The position numbers and the translations under genes are program-made. The notes under the pieces were generated by a model. That model worked only from the letters and a program-made list of their open reading frames with translations, had not been told where the DNA came from and made no database searches. From Coptodactyla brooksi (Eukaryota > Arthropoda > Insecta > Coleoptera > Scarabaeidae), in NCBI GenBank assembly GCA_033557675.1, contig JAWQRM010000292.1:1-24665 (forward strand): DNA of 24,665 nt, read 5' to 3'. Every line of letters begins with the position of its first letter. Position 1 is the stretch's first letter. Positions 1 to 10,600 of the stretch are shown here, one piece after another.

Positions 1-61
1 AATATATGTCGAGATTTTGTTTTATCTTGTCTATTTTGTTATTTTGTAGCCTATCTTTATA

Positions 62-68
62 TATATAG

Positions 69-111
<43 letters not shown>
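62..111. repeat. (TA)n microsatellite
   Basis: An almost pure TA dinucleotide run, interrupted once by GTT near the start. It directly abuts the hammerhead-like motif of the Penelope-like element. Simple repeats are common at ends of such elements, either as target or as slippage product. Confidence 0.9.
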
Positions 112-112
<1 letters not shown>

Positions 113-113
<1 letters not shown>

Positions 114-148
114 GACGCACGTTTCGCTAGCCAAGTTAGCATCCTCAG
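113..148 (-). ncRNA. hammerhead-ribozyme-like motif at the end of a Penelope-like element
   Basis: On the minus strand the order is CTGAGGA (148-142, the CUGANGA core), an imperfect hairpin GCTAAC-TTG-GCTAGC (stem II), GAAA (125-122), a minimal stem III (CG-TG-CG) and the cleavage-type triplet GTC (116-114). This matches the hammerhead core order. Known work describes minimal hammerheads in Penelope-like retroelements, and a GIY-YIG fragment of that class lies about 160 bp away on the same strand, which supports the call. Stem I outside the core is weak (about 2 bp before mismatches), so this copy may be inactive or work only as a dimer. Confidence 0.5.
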
Positions 149-309
149 GAGGAATGAAGACAGTCTTTCATTGCATATGGTGGATGTCTGTTTTATTGTA
201 GGATTTTAAATGGCCGGAGTATAAGATGGAAACTGGTATTTACTTGAATAATCACAATAACTTCTAAATTTTTAAATACATCAAACTAAAATGCGTTTTT
301 TCACTAAAT

Positions 310-486
310 CTATGTTTGCTGTTCTGTTACGTTAGATTTTTTCATGCGACCGTATTTTAAGCGAGCCATGTGCTCTTTAAACCTAGTTTGTAAGGACCTT
401 CTAGTTTCATCAATATATTTTTTCTCACAATCCTTGCAATTTGCTTCATATGTATCACTTTTTTCCAACTCTGTCTTTTGGATTAT
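310..486 (-). pseudogene. Penelope-like element GIY-YIG endonuclease fragment
   Basis: Minus-strand translation gives 58 codons between two stops. The order is KTELEKSDTYEANC, KDCEKKYIDETRRS, then LQTRFKEHMARLKYGRMKKS. This is the Cys-x-x-Cys, YIG-like (here YID), T-R-x-L-x-x-R and EH pattern of the Penelope-type GIY-YIG endonuclease. The Gly of YIG is replaced by Asp and the conserved Ser-x-x-x-x-His tail is lost, so it is a decayed fragment. No reverse transcriptase part is visible. Orientation agrees with the hammerhead-like motif downstream of it (113-148). Confidence 0.7.
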
Positions 487-762
487 CTAGCAGTGTTTTT
501 ACTTAATTAAAAATTTTAGCAAGACTCCTAGTGAATTTTCAGAATGACAACGAAACATATTTTACAGCCCACAGATTGTGTTATAAAAACATGGTATCAT
601 ACAAGCTTTTATTAAATTTAAACGATGGATTAAAAATTTGAAACTAGCCATTTTTTGTTGAATACAATAAAAGGAATCAGTAGAAATATATCTACTTGTG
701 ACGGTGCTTTTTCCATATACATCAAATTCTAATCTACTACTATTTCTAATGACTAAGGTGTC

Positions 763-830
763 AAACTAAATCTTCCTTACAAACGAGGTTTAAAGAGCAT
801 ACGGCTCACTTAAAGTACGGTCCCATAGCA
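763..830 (+). pseudogene. second Penelope GIY-YIG fragment, opposite strand
   Basis: Plus-strand translation reads KSSLQTRFKEHTAHLKYGPI, nearly the same as the LQTRFKEHMARLKYGRM stretch of the minus-strand copy at 310-486. Only about 20 residues are recognisable before frames break. The two fragments therefore form a tail-to-tail inverted pair of related copies about 280 bp apart. The DNA between (490-760) shows no clear coding pattern. Confidence 0.6.
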
Positions 831-1018
831 AAATATAGCGTATAGCCATGCTTTTAACAGCAATCATAGAATTATGGTAGAAAATTCGAGATTACTTTTA
901 GAAATGTATCCTGCAATAGGTTCTTAGATATATTTGCAAGTTTAGAAATTATTAAATGTAAAAATGCAATGAATAAAAACAGGGGGATCATAATACAATA
1001 AAATAAGGCGCCATCTGG

Positions 1019-1309
1019 ATGTCATCTTTTAGTGTTTCCAAAGTCAAGCCCCTCGAAGCTCCCGGGCCCGACAACATCCAAAACATCCTGCTCCAACGCC
1101 TTCCGAGGAAAGCCATCGTCCAACTAACATACATCGTCCGACATGTAATAAAACATCAATATTTTCCAATCTCCTGGAAACTCTCCACGATAGTCTCTAT
1201 CCACAGAATATTGTCAATAATCGCGAACTCTGGCCGCTACGCCAACATCCGGCGCCTCCACCAACATTCCAACGTGAAACAATCACAAATTTTACCACAA
1301 ATCTTGTAA
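1019..1309 (+). pseudogene. jockey-clade LINE reverse-transcriptase fragment
   Basis: A 96-codon reading frame contains APGPDNIQN, LLQRLPRKAIVQLTYI and YFPISWK. These correspond to the start of the reverse transcriptase of jockey-type non-LTR retrotransposons (pattern APG-D-I-N, LP-KA, FP-WK). After STIVSI the expected PKPGKD and SYRPISLL blocks are missing; the remaining residues (NSGRYANIRRLHQHSNVKQS) look like another part of the element or a frame change. The segment is clearly richer in G+C than its surroundings, suggesting an insertion younger than its neighbours or under different mutation pressure. Confidence 0.7.
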
Positions 1310-1900
1310 ACTACTGGCTCTAGGTAACCACATCGAATTTCATGTCGCGTTCCACTTTTGTCTATTGTACATATTTTGTTATCGGTGATTAATGTTAGGT
1401 TAAGACATTGGTGGATTGTAAATAAAATCTCAGACCATTTTAGAATGCCACAGGCACCAGGAAAAACGATGTTAGGTATAAGATTTTTATTGTATTTAGT
1501 TTTTAAGTACTTTTTGTAAGGATAATTAATTCCAACTAATAAATGTTTATTTGAATTATTTGAAAACCTTTTAGTGTAGAATGGAACGTACTATAGTTTT
1601 TATGTCAGCAAAACATGCGTCGTGCAGTTAATTTCCTAGTTGGTTAAAAAAAGTAGTAACAATTGCTTGATTTTCATATAATATTAGTTAAAATATGAGG
1701 TTTTGGGTTTCATCGTACGTCACCAAAGAAAAAACGAAATTGTTACAGTGGCATATAATCGCCATAAGCCTTTTCACCTACACAGGGCAGGGCGTGGCTA
1801 AATGTAGTACCAACATGGACGCTACGCTTATGCCCCTCTCAGGAATATACTGACGAAATTATCCTCTAAAATATATTGAAGCATTTCAAAAACGTTGAAA
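1310..1900. other. no gene seen; possible LINE 3' tail
   Basis: No ORF of note. The first about 250 bases (to near 1565) follow the LINE fragment in sense orientation and are TTAG/AATAAA-rich, as in jockey-type 3'UTRs, so they may belong to it. The region 1720-1860 is somewhat GC-richer and unassigned. Confidence 0.3.
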
Positions 1901-2171
1901 AGTACAAAATGTTATTCCGATTGAAGACTTATTAATACTCTTTAAGAACTGCAACTAAATATACCTCAATCAAGTCAATTTCAGCTGATTCGGATGATTC
2001 CAACATTGACGTCACATTAAACTGAATAATTTTTATGAACTTCTAATCATCTTGTTTAAAATAAAGTATTAGAAAGCGCACAATGTGAATTATGGATTTC
2101 AGACTTTTAGTTTCGTAGCAAAATTAAGCAATTGTTACTACTAAACCAAAATAAACATTAACTGCTCTACT

Positions 2172-2203
2172 GACGTTTCGCTGACCCTGTCAGCATGATC
2201 TGG
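2172..2203 (-). other. degraded hammerhead-like hairpin
   Basis: On the minus strand CAGATCA, then a perfect 6-bp hairpin GCTGAC-AGG-GTCAGC, then GAAACGTC. The hairpin plus GAAAC layout is the same as in the motif at 113-148, but the CUGANGA core is altered at two positions, so it should not cleave. Probably the end of another Penelope-like copy. Confidence 0.35.
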
Positions 2204-2329
2204 AGCGACAGCAAACAAATGGATTAGTCTAATCTTGCTACTAAACTCAATATACCTATTTTGTTCCGTTGATAGTGAAGTTATCTCACTAAATTATGGG
2301 ATTAGAACCTTTGGTGCAACCCATTTCCA

Positions 2330-3560
2330 CTGAACATTCCAATGTTCCGTGGCTTATCTGTTGAAATATGACCAATAACATCCATTCGAAACTCCATGAA
2401 AATTAGAATTTGATTTGATCTGCACATAACAGTTGTTGAACAGCAATAGGTAATTTAATTCTAAAGCCATCTCTCACAATTATTTACGTACTATGAAATA
2501 TCAATTCAATATTTGAACCAAAAACATTTTGTTTGTTGTTTGGTATTATAGATCAATAAAATCAAAATAAAATGCATTGCTTGAGAAATTTAAACAATTG
2601 TAGACAAACAGGATTGTTGAAAGCATCAATACCTATCAAAAATAAATATCAAAATTTGACAGCCCATCTACCAAGTCAACAAGACAAGTTTATTTATTTA
2701 TAGAACTTTTAATCTTAAAAGGCTTACTTAAAGCGTTAAACTAGTCAAAATCAATGCCAAAAGTGATATACCATGTATGCGGTAAAAAAAATACTAAACA
2801 TGATCAAAAAATAAAATTATAAATATATCAACAATATCAGAAAGACAAAGTTTTATGGTTTGGAAAATGAAACAAATTTACATGGACATAAATACATGAA
2901 GTGTTATTTGTATGAGATTTATTAAAACCCGAATGCAATTCCGAATTAGTTTTCAAACACTGAAAAAGATTTCAAAATTGATAGCATGCACTGATAAAAA
3001 GATCTGGCCAATTATTTTTATTCCATTGTCCCTTGATTTATTTGTTGAAATATGGTGAATGACATTCATTAAAAAGTCCACAAAAGCTAAATTTTAGTTT
3101 GATCTACACGCAATGTTGTTTAACAGCAATCAATAAGGTTATTGAGCAACCATGAAAACAAAAACAAAAACGTATTGTTTGTTCTTTGGTATTATTGAAG
3201 GTCAATGTAATCAAAAGTTCACTTCATAAATACATTAAGAACTCCTTAAACGGACGAATTGTATCTTATGTTCTACAACTTAAATTAATGCATTGTTTGA
3301 GAAATTTAAATAAGTGGTGAATTAAAAAGAAAACGCATCAAACTAACCGCAAAAATATAGATCAATATAAGTGAAAATTCGATAAACACAATGATGTACA
3401 CTAAGTAGCTAAAAAATTAAAATTATACACTTCCGAATAAGGGGCATCTCTATTTTTTTGGCCAAGTATTTATTCAACATTTGCACCAAAAATGTTCTAT
3501 TTGTTGTCTGGCATTATGATAGATAAACACGATTGCTTAGAACTTCGATGTCTGTCAAAA
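2330..3560. repeat. degenerate direct repeats spaced about 650-715 bp
   Basis: Similar blocks recur in the same orientation. TTGAAATATG with a following CATTC(A/G)-type block appears at 2361 and 3055. TTGTT-TGGTATTAT appears at about 2535-2549 and 3181-3195, with a weaker third copy near 3503-3515. ATGCATTG-TTGAGAAATTTAA appears at 2572 and 3288. A related piece (TCGTTTAAGATAAAATATTA) near 4021-4045 resembles 2052-2071. No protein signal is present. The units look like old copies of one non-coding repeat. Confidence 0.55.
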
Positions 3561-3730
3561 AAATTTATATGGTCAACATCACATAAATTGAACATCGATG
3601 TAGCAACTGTACGAAATGTCAACTCCAAAATACAAAAATCAAATGCAATCAAACACAAATAAGTATCAAAAATATCAAAAATAAAAAATATCAATTGATA
3701 TTAAATATAATCTAAAAATATAATTACAAA

Positions 3731-3878
3731 TAGAGGGCTTTCAGAAATGTCCAAGTCCCACGTGACCACAACTGAGAATGTCAGCGGCGTAACAACATTA
3801 ATTCATCGTTAAATAACAGGAAATGCTATTCAACGAGTAAATATTGTATATTTGTTAATTATGAAAGCTCTCTGCATT
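3731..3878. repeat. short imperfect inverted repeat
   Basis: AGAGGGCTTTCAGAA at 3732 faces ATGAAAGCTCTCTGCA at 3861-3876, about 115 bp apart. It could be a small MITE or chance; no target duplication was identified. Confidence 0.25.
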
Positions 3879-4084
3879 TGTTGGTTATTTTTTCGACATA
3901 CAAAAATATTACAATACTACGATACAGGGACAAATAAAACACTCATAACCAAATGAAAAATCAGAGCAATTATTTTTCGGTTTTAGTGTAGTGGTGACAT
4001 TGTTTAACTTCCTAGTCGTCTCGTTTAAGATAAAATATTAAAAAAAGTAAAGTAACTAAATAGAACGTCAAAATACCATTTTAA

Positions 4085-4322
4085 AAATCACAATGGTAAA
4101 TATTCGGACCAACGCGAACTCCTACGACGATCCAAAATCACGTTCCGCATTTATAACATAAAAGTAACATTGTCGAAAGAACGAAGGAAATTGTCGCGGT
4201 TCCACGGTCCTGACCGTTACGCTGTGCGACGTTCCAAAGTAACGCGTTACTTTGGTACTCGGACCGTTACAAAAAAATACCGTTCCAAGGTGACGTTCCA
4301 CGAGTAACGACCCACACCTCTA
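4085..4322. mobile_element. one end of a probable hAT-type non-autonomous element
   Basis: Read on the minus strand from 4322 the sequence begins TAGAGGTGTGGGTCGTTACT, the form of hAT terminal inverted repeats (T/C-AG-GGTGTG). The 240 bases inside contain repeated GTTCC and CGTTAC motifs in both orientations and the perfect 22-bp palindrome at 4234-4255. Such subterminal repeats are usual transposase-binding sites. I could not find the partner terminus, so the left boundary is a guess. Confidence 0.45.
4234..4255. repeat. perfect 22-bp palindrome
   Basis: The half-site CCAAAGTAACG is followed directly by its exact reverse complement. It lies inside the hAT-like terminus, with GTTCC/CGTTAC motifs on both sides. 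Confidence 0.9.
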
Positions 4323-4368
4323 CTCGCACATACCTTTTCTTATGTCATCGTCAAGAACGTGGTTAAAA

Positions 4369-4394
4369 GGGTGGAGGGGGGGAGGAGGGGGCGG
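4369..4394 (+). repeat. G-rich run with quadruplex potential
   Basis: Plus strand: GGG, TGGA, seven G, AGGA, five G, CGG. It holds at least four G-tracts of three or more with short spacers if the seven-G run is split. It is unusual in this AT-rich window. Confidence 0.7.
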
Positions 4395-4399
4395 TACAT

Positions 4400-5393
4400 T
4401 AGCATTCACGATCGTGTTGAATATTTTAATTCTTTTATTGTTGTTACGAAGTAAATTACAAACATGGCACCGGTAGGGCGCCGCTTTTTGTACAGCTATG
4501 ATATTAATATACAAGAATTCCTAGATCCTAATTATTTTAGAACAAATTTTTAAACGTACTGTTCACTAACTGTTCTTTAATGTGTTTTATTTTATGCATG
4601 TACTCGAAAAATGGTCTACACATTGATTGTTTTCTGTTACTATAGATACCTCGACATGGTCGTCCTGCGAAAAAACCGTCCTGTTTTTTTTTTTACTATT
4701 CTTAATTCTAATTACGTAAATTAAACACCTAAAGCTCTCTGATATACTAGTATCCGCACTGTATCAAAAATATAAAATTATCTTAGAAAGATGTTCTTTT
4801 TTTTTCAATAGAATTTTCGTAGGACGAACATTGTTTGTTAATTTTTCAATCCAATTATAGAGAGAGAGTATATTCATATGAAACTACAACTAATTAATTA
4901 ATTAAGGGCAAAATATAGAGTTTTTAATTATCCGGATGTACAAGAATGTTTAGCGAGGAAGCAAATAAATTTTTACCAAACTGACAGTTATTGAATCGAA
5001 CGGTCAATTTGATCGAATAAAAAAAAATAATTAATATATCAGACTTTGCGTTATTATAAACATTATCGAACAACTCCTGCCTATAATCCTATTAAAGTTA
5101 AATATATATATATAAGCAGCAACACACTCCGGCTAAGCGCGCAAAAAAAATACAAAGTCGAAACGGTTTTTTTCAAATTATTATTTATTTACTACTGTGG
5201 TAAAAAATAATAAAATCGAGAGTTACATTAATATACATAACGAGAAATATTTATATAATATATATATATATACTTGTAATGCTACTTTTTTCTTTTAAAA
5301 CTAACATGCATTCAATAATGTTACATATACATAGAATAGATCATCGCATATCCATAAATTATTAAAGTAATATACAGCCGTGGATCCACATTA

Positions 5394-5443
<50 letters not shown>

Positions 5444-5640
5444 CGATATATGTATTTATATATATTTATATTATATTTTCCATACACAAAACAATATTTT
5501 ATAATATAGGCATACTTTCTCTGTCAATGTATATATGTAACATTTCCGGGTTCCATGGTTCCATGGCTACGTTGTGTGGGTGTTTGGGTGAATAAACGAA
5601 ATTTTCCTTTTCAATTTCCTAGCTTAATTTTTCTCTTCTT
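4400..5640. other. AT-rich non-coding stretch with simple repeats
   Basis: No gene is recognised. It contains T8-10 runs, an AG run near 4859-4868, short TA runs (5101-5114, 5253-5272) and the GA microsatellite at 5393-5443. TTTATT at 5182-5191 is an AATAAA signal on the minus strand and could terminate a minus-strand transcript. Confidence 0.4.
5393..5443. repeat. (GA)n microsatellite
   Basis: About 25 GA dinucleotides with a T and an AA interruption, followed by TATA-rich sequence. Confidence 0.95.
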
Positions 5641-5649
5641 ACACATATA

Positions 5650-7350
5650 GATTGACAGAAATTACAACTACACTAACAAAAACTAGTTTTGCGTACGACG
5701 TTTAAAACGAGTGATCCCCCGCCCAGCTAGCCAGAGGGTGGTTGAGTAACCCCCAAAATAATTAAATTACTCTATAAATAGCCAGATCGCTCAATTTAGA
5801 ATATATAGTTTACACATTTTCCTCAATAATTTTTTTCTTTTTTTACTCGTCGTTATTACACAATAATCATCGTACGTGTATTTCCAAACGGCTTATAATT
5901 TTACAAAGGTACTTTACACGTGTAATATACAGTAGTATAACCAAATATGAATTTACACTTTACAGCATCTTTTAAAATTATTTTTAATCGCTTTTTTATT
6001 AAGGTTTAACTTTACATCAGTCTCAGGCCACGCTTACCAATCGCATGCATCGGCAGTTCCGCTTAATTTATTTTCCTCAATTTACCCCGACCGCTCCCCA
6101 CCGGCGACAGAATTTTACGCCGCCTTCAGTTTCTCCCGGAAAGGGACATTGAACGGTCGCGACTTCGATACGAACCGTCGGGCGTACAAAAATACTCGTG
6201 TCTTTATACAATTTAATTAATAAAGCCCCGTCGTTAAAAATATACAAATAAATACAGGATTCTCTTTTTTTGTTTAAAATACCTATATATATATAATTAC
6301 ATTTAGTACCGTAAAATTCGGATACTCAATTACCGGCTCAAATAGACTTTGTTTCATATTTCAACAATTTACTTTCCAAGAGATGTACAAGAAGTATTAT
6401 ATCGCGTTTTGTATCACATTTAATTTGAGAATAAATTAATTATTATAAAATAATTATTATAAAATAAATATGTTACAAGCTATTTACATATAATGATTTT
6501 ACATAAGTCACACGTTTTAAATAGAAGCCCGATTATTAGAATGTGTGGCAGCGGTTCTCGAAACGTTTGCTTGTTAGTATTTCCGTGGAGGTTCTTAAAA
6601 TACCCGAGGAGTCGTATAGAAAAATCACCACCGCTCAATCCCGTGCGTCTAAATAAATATTCTCACAGCGAAATTAGCAGATTCGTAAAACTCTATTACT
6701 CTATTATACAACATTGTACATATTATTACACGTTTTCGTTTACTCTTTACAAATAGTTTAAAAATTTAAAACATATATATACATGCGATAATTTTGGTGG
6801 GGAGCCTGCGACGGGATGCCAAAAACCCTATAGTGATCCCTAATAAGTGTACAATGCTACCGTTGTGTGGCTGTTTGGAAATGTTAACGAAACTATATTA
6901 CATATAATACAAAAAACGGGACCCTATGTACACATATCGGAGGATAACTTACTTCCGAAAATTTTACAAGTTTTTTATGCCTCTTCATACGTTCATCTCG
7001 AATACCTTCTCAGTAGTTTCTCAAAGTTATCGCAAAAACTTAATCCGCGCGGAAACGAATCCTCCTCATGTTATGAACGGACATAGAAAACTTTCACTTT
7101 TAAAATTTTTCTTCACAGCTATAACAGTTAATACAATAAATGCGAAGTGCGTATGGGTACGTGTTATGTGAGTGTTACATGTATCGATGAAGTGTTTTAC
7201 GTAAAAAGTTGCCAAGCCGAAGTTGACCGACAAAAAAAACTATCAAGTTCGTACAAAATCTACATGCAATCATGGAATCCATCATCGAGAAGTTATTTCT
7301 TTTTCATCCAAAGCCAAAATAGGCAGCGTAAATGTTTACCATGATTGTAT
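5650..7350. other. CpG-richer block without a convincing ORF
   Basis: This block is visibly richer in CpG and less simple than its flanks (for example 5690-5740, 6025-6200, 7030-7060). The ORFs on it (6493-6756, 6847-7086, 6926-7171, 7147-7344) are short, overlap in different frames and match no family I know. Three UGUANAUA sites on the pum sense strand lie at 6481-6488, 6776-6783 and 6925-6932. It could be distal pum 3'UTR, a 3' exon of another gene or a lncRNA; sequence alone does not decide. Confidence 0.35.
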
Positions 7351-7699
7351 ATTGCCTGGATGTATAAATAAACTCACTGCACAAGCTCCAATTAATATTT
7401 AATTATTTCTTTTAGTTACTCAGAAATGTGGAATCCTACAAGTAAAAACTATTAGCTTTTAGCTTTTGTTTTGATTTTCACTTGTCCAGTTTTAGTTTCT
7501 ACCTATTTCTTTTTTAAATATACATTTCGAGTACTTGTTTACTTTCCATTTTCATACCAATTGACTTAATTAAATATAAATTTAGAATATTGCTACACGA
7601 AATTTTGCAAAAGTAATTAAAAATTGTAAAAAAGAATAAATTTCTTAAAAACACTCCAAATCGTGTTGTTTCAAATATTTAAAACATATTTGGTTATAG

Positions 7700-9400
7700 T
7701 AATTTTTTGTCATCAAGTAATATATCAATCCCTAAATACATAACTAAAAAAATTATGAATTTACAATATTATCATTTGAAATTATGCAAGAAATTTAAAA
7801 AAATAGAGAAACAATTGTTTAGAGACATTTTTACGTACAAGATACAGTTATCTGAAAAAACCATTTTTGCATAAATTCTTAAAAATATTAACATTTTGTA
7901 CTCCAAATTATTTCAAGAATTAAAAACCTCAATTTCTAAAATCCAATAATTTTTAACAGCTTTTGATAGTTTGAAATAATTTCGGTTTTACTATTTTTTT
8001 TTTTCACTTCAGTTACATCCCTGAATATATTACTAAAAAAATTATGAATTTACAACATTATCATTTGAAACATTGCAAGAAATTAAAAAGAAATAGAAAA
8101 ACAAATTAATTATTTGGAGGCATTTCTACGTAAAAGATTGACTTATCTGGAAAAATCATTTTTGCACAAATACTTCAAGTTATTAATATTTTGTACTCCA
8201 AATAATGATATTATTTCAAATATTGAGAATCCTGATTTACTAAAATCCAGTATTTTTTAACAATTTTTGATAGTTTAAAATAATTTCACTGCATTTTTTT
8301 GACATCAATTAGTTATATCCCTGAATATATTGCAAGAAAAATTATGAATTTACAATATCATTTGCAATTTTGCAAAAAATTAAAAAAAAATAGAAAAACA
8401 ATTAATTGTTTACAAACATTTCTATGTACGAGACATATGTAATTATCTGGAAAAACAATTTAGAAACTATAGAAAAGATTATAAGTTTATAATATTATAT
8501 CATTTGAAATCTTGCTTGAAATTTAAAAAATAGAAAAACAACTAACTGTTTATATAAACATTTATATGTACAACACAGTCATCTGGAAAAAATATTTTTG
8601 CACAAATTTTTAAAAATTTGTACAGTTTTTAATAGTTTCAATTAAGTTGGGTTTTACTAATTTGTTTTGACATCAATTTATTACATCCTTCAATATGTGA
8701 CAAAAAAAGTATGAATTTATAATATTATCATTTGAAACTTTGCAAGAAATTAAACTGAAATAGAAAAACAATTAATTATTTAGAGGCGTTTCCACGTAAA
8801 ACGTTCTGACTTATCTGGAAAAATCATTTTTGCACAAATACGTCAAAATATTAATATTTTGTACTCCAAATTATGATATTTCAAATATTGAGTCTTGATT
8901 TCCAAAATTCAGTAATTTCTTACAATTTTCGATAGTTTGAAATAATTTCGGTTTCACTACACTTTTTTGACATCAATTAATTACATCCCTGAATATATTA
9001 CTAGAAAAATTATGAATTTACAATATTATCATTTTGCAAAAAATTAAAAAAGAAATAGAGGAACAATTAATTGTTTATAACCATTTCTATGCACGAGACA
9101 TATGTAGTTATCTGGAAAAACAATTTAGAAAGTGTAGAAAGTATTATAAATTTGCAATATTATCATTTGAAATCTTGCACGAAATTTAATAAAATAGAAA
9201 AATCATTAATTGTTTACAAACATTTCTACGTACAATACATAGTCATCTGGAAAAAACATTTCTGCACAAATTCTGTAAATTTGTACTCCAAATTAAGATA
9301 TTGTTTCAAATATTGAGGACCACGATTTCGAAAATCCAGGAACTTTAACAGTTTTTGATAGTCTGAAATAGCCTATAAGTTGTACTAATTCTTTTAAAAT
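7700..9400. repeat. higher-order tandem repeat, period about 667 bp
   Basis: The anchor ATTATGAATTTACAATATTA (or a close variant) recurs at 7752, 8041, 8341, 8478, 8708, 9009 and 9143. Spacings are 289, 300, 137, 230, 301 and 134 bp. The 300+137+230 pattern therefore repeats: 8041 to 8708 is 667, 8341 to 9009 is 668, 8478 to 9143 is 665. Shared blocks inside units include ATCATTTGAA, TAGAAAAACAATTAATT, TTATCTGGAAAAA, TTTTGCACAAAT, TTTTGTACTCCAAATTA, TTTTTGATAGTTTGAAATAA and ACATCCCTGAATATATTA. Units are diverged and carry no long ORF. It resembles a small satellite array. Confidence 0.85.
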
Positions 9401-10600
9401 AGGCATAAATTTTTATACACATTTTTCAAACTATAAAAATCTTGTACATTTCATTATATTATTTCAAATATGAAATACATTGGTTGCTAATATTCAACTA
9501 CTTTTACAGTTTTTGATCATTTGAAATAATTTCAGCATTTATTACATATATTTAATATGAATAGAACAGTTATAAAAATGTAATGATAAGGATGAAAATT
9601 TGATTTGTATTACCACGATATTATTAAGTTTAAAGGATTGATTTAATCGATTTCGAGGTCATTAATTGAACTTTATTGTTGTTTTAATTTCAACTTCAAA
9701 TGCGTAAGTGTAAACAAATGATTGAATGCCAATTATTCAATTTTTAAACGTTTTTATTTAATTAAAAGCACAACAAATAAAATATTACTGACTTTTGTTA
9801 TTTATATAAAATATTTTCGTATACTGTTCATAAAGTCAAGTGATTTTACAGCAATATACATAGAACATTTTAACAATAGCAGCTTCTCTTAACACCACAA
9901 CTCCAGGAAGATTCAAAATGATCCAGCAATGAATGTTTATAAATTTGTTTTATAGTTGATGGAATTATAATTAGAATTGTTGGCAATGAGATTTTTGATT
10001 ATCATTCTAGGAAACTACCACACTCTAGGAAACTAATTTATGGCCTATTTAAATTTAAAACAGAAAATGGAAAGAGAAACAATAACTATTCGATTTAGAG
10101 AGTCTAAAAGTATTAAAAAAAATGTCAGAAACAAACGAGTTTTTTAGAATTATTTTAGAATTCTTCAAATCAAGTTGATGTTACGACCAGGATATTACTA
10201 CACTTGAAGTGATTCATATTAATATCATTTAATCGTTATGTATCGACCACAGTGACGTCCGGAACGTTCAAAACAATCAAGCAGATAATTATGCGATAAA
10301 AGTTGGTGTGAATTTCATTTTAAACTCTATATAATTCTCCGTTCAATATGAGGAGATCTAAATAAGCAATATTTTAGTCGAGTTATATTCGTTTGGCATT
10401 CGAGATTTTTTTCATCGCAATTATTAGAAACTAACTGCTAACCATTTTGCGTAGGCATCGTTGTTGTAATGTTATTAGATTTGTTTTAAAAATACACGGC
10501 TTGGCCCCTTTGTATGAAAAACACCTCAATTGTGTTAGTTTGTGTCAAAATACATCGAAAATGAACGTCTAGACGTAAACAGCACATGTGACAATAATTA
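9400..10600. other. AT-rich non-coding, nothing recognised
   Basis: No ORF with a family signal, no tRNA and no clear repeat beyond decayed satellite flank near 9480-9540. It contains several minus-strand AATAAA hexamers that could serve as pum poly(A) signals. Confidence 0.4.

Noticed and set aside
4320..4514. 64-aa minus-strand ORF with a poly-proline run
   Set aside because: The prolines come from the G-rich run at 4369-4394; no other support.
6493..7344. Four overlapping plus-strand ORFs of 65-87 aa
   Set aside because: They overlap in different frames, have no recognisable motifs, and are likely chance in a CpG-richer non-coding block.
9071..9316. 81-aa ORF
   Set aside because: It lies within the higher-order tandem repeat and is Tyr/Ile/Lys-rich from AT composition; the frame is not kept between repeat units.
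2270..9400. Possible CRISPR-like array of evenly spaced repeats
   Set aside because: Repeats are hundreds of bases long, diverged and unevenly spaced, and the genome is clearly eukaryotic.
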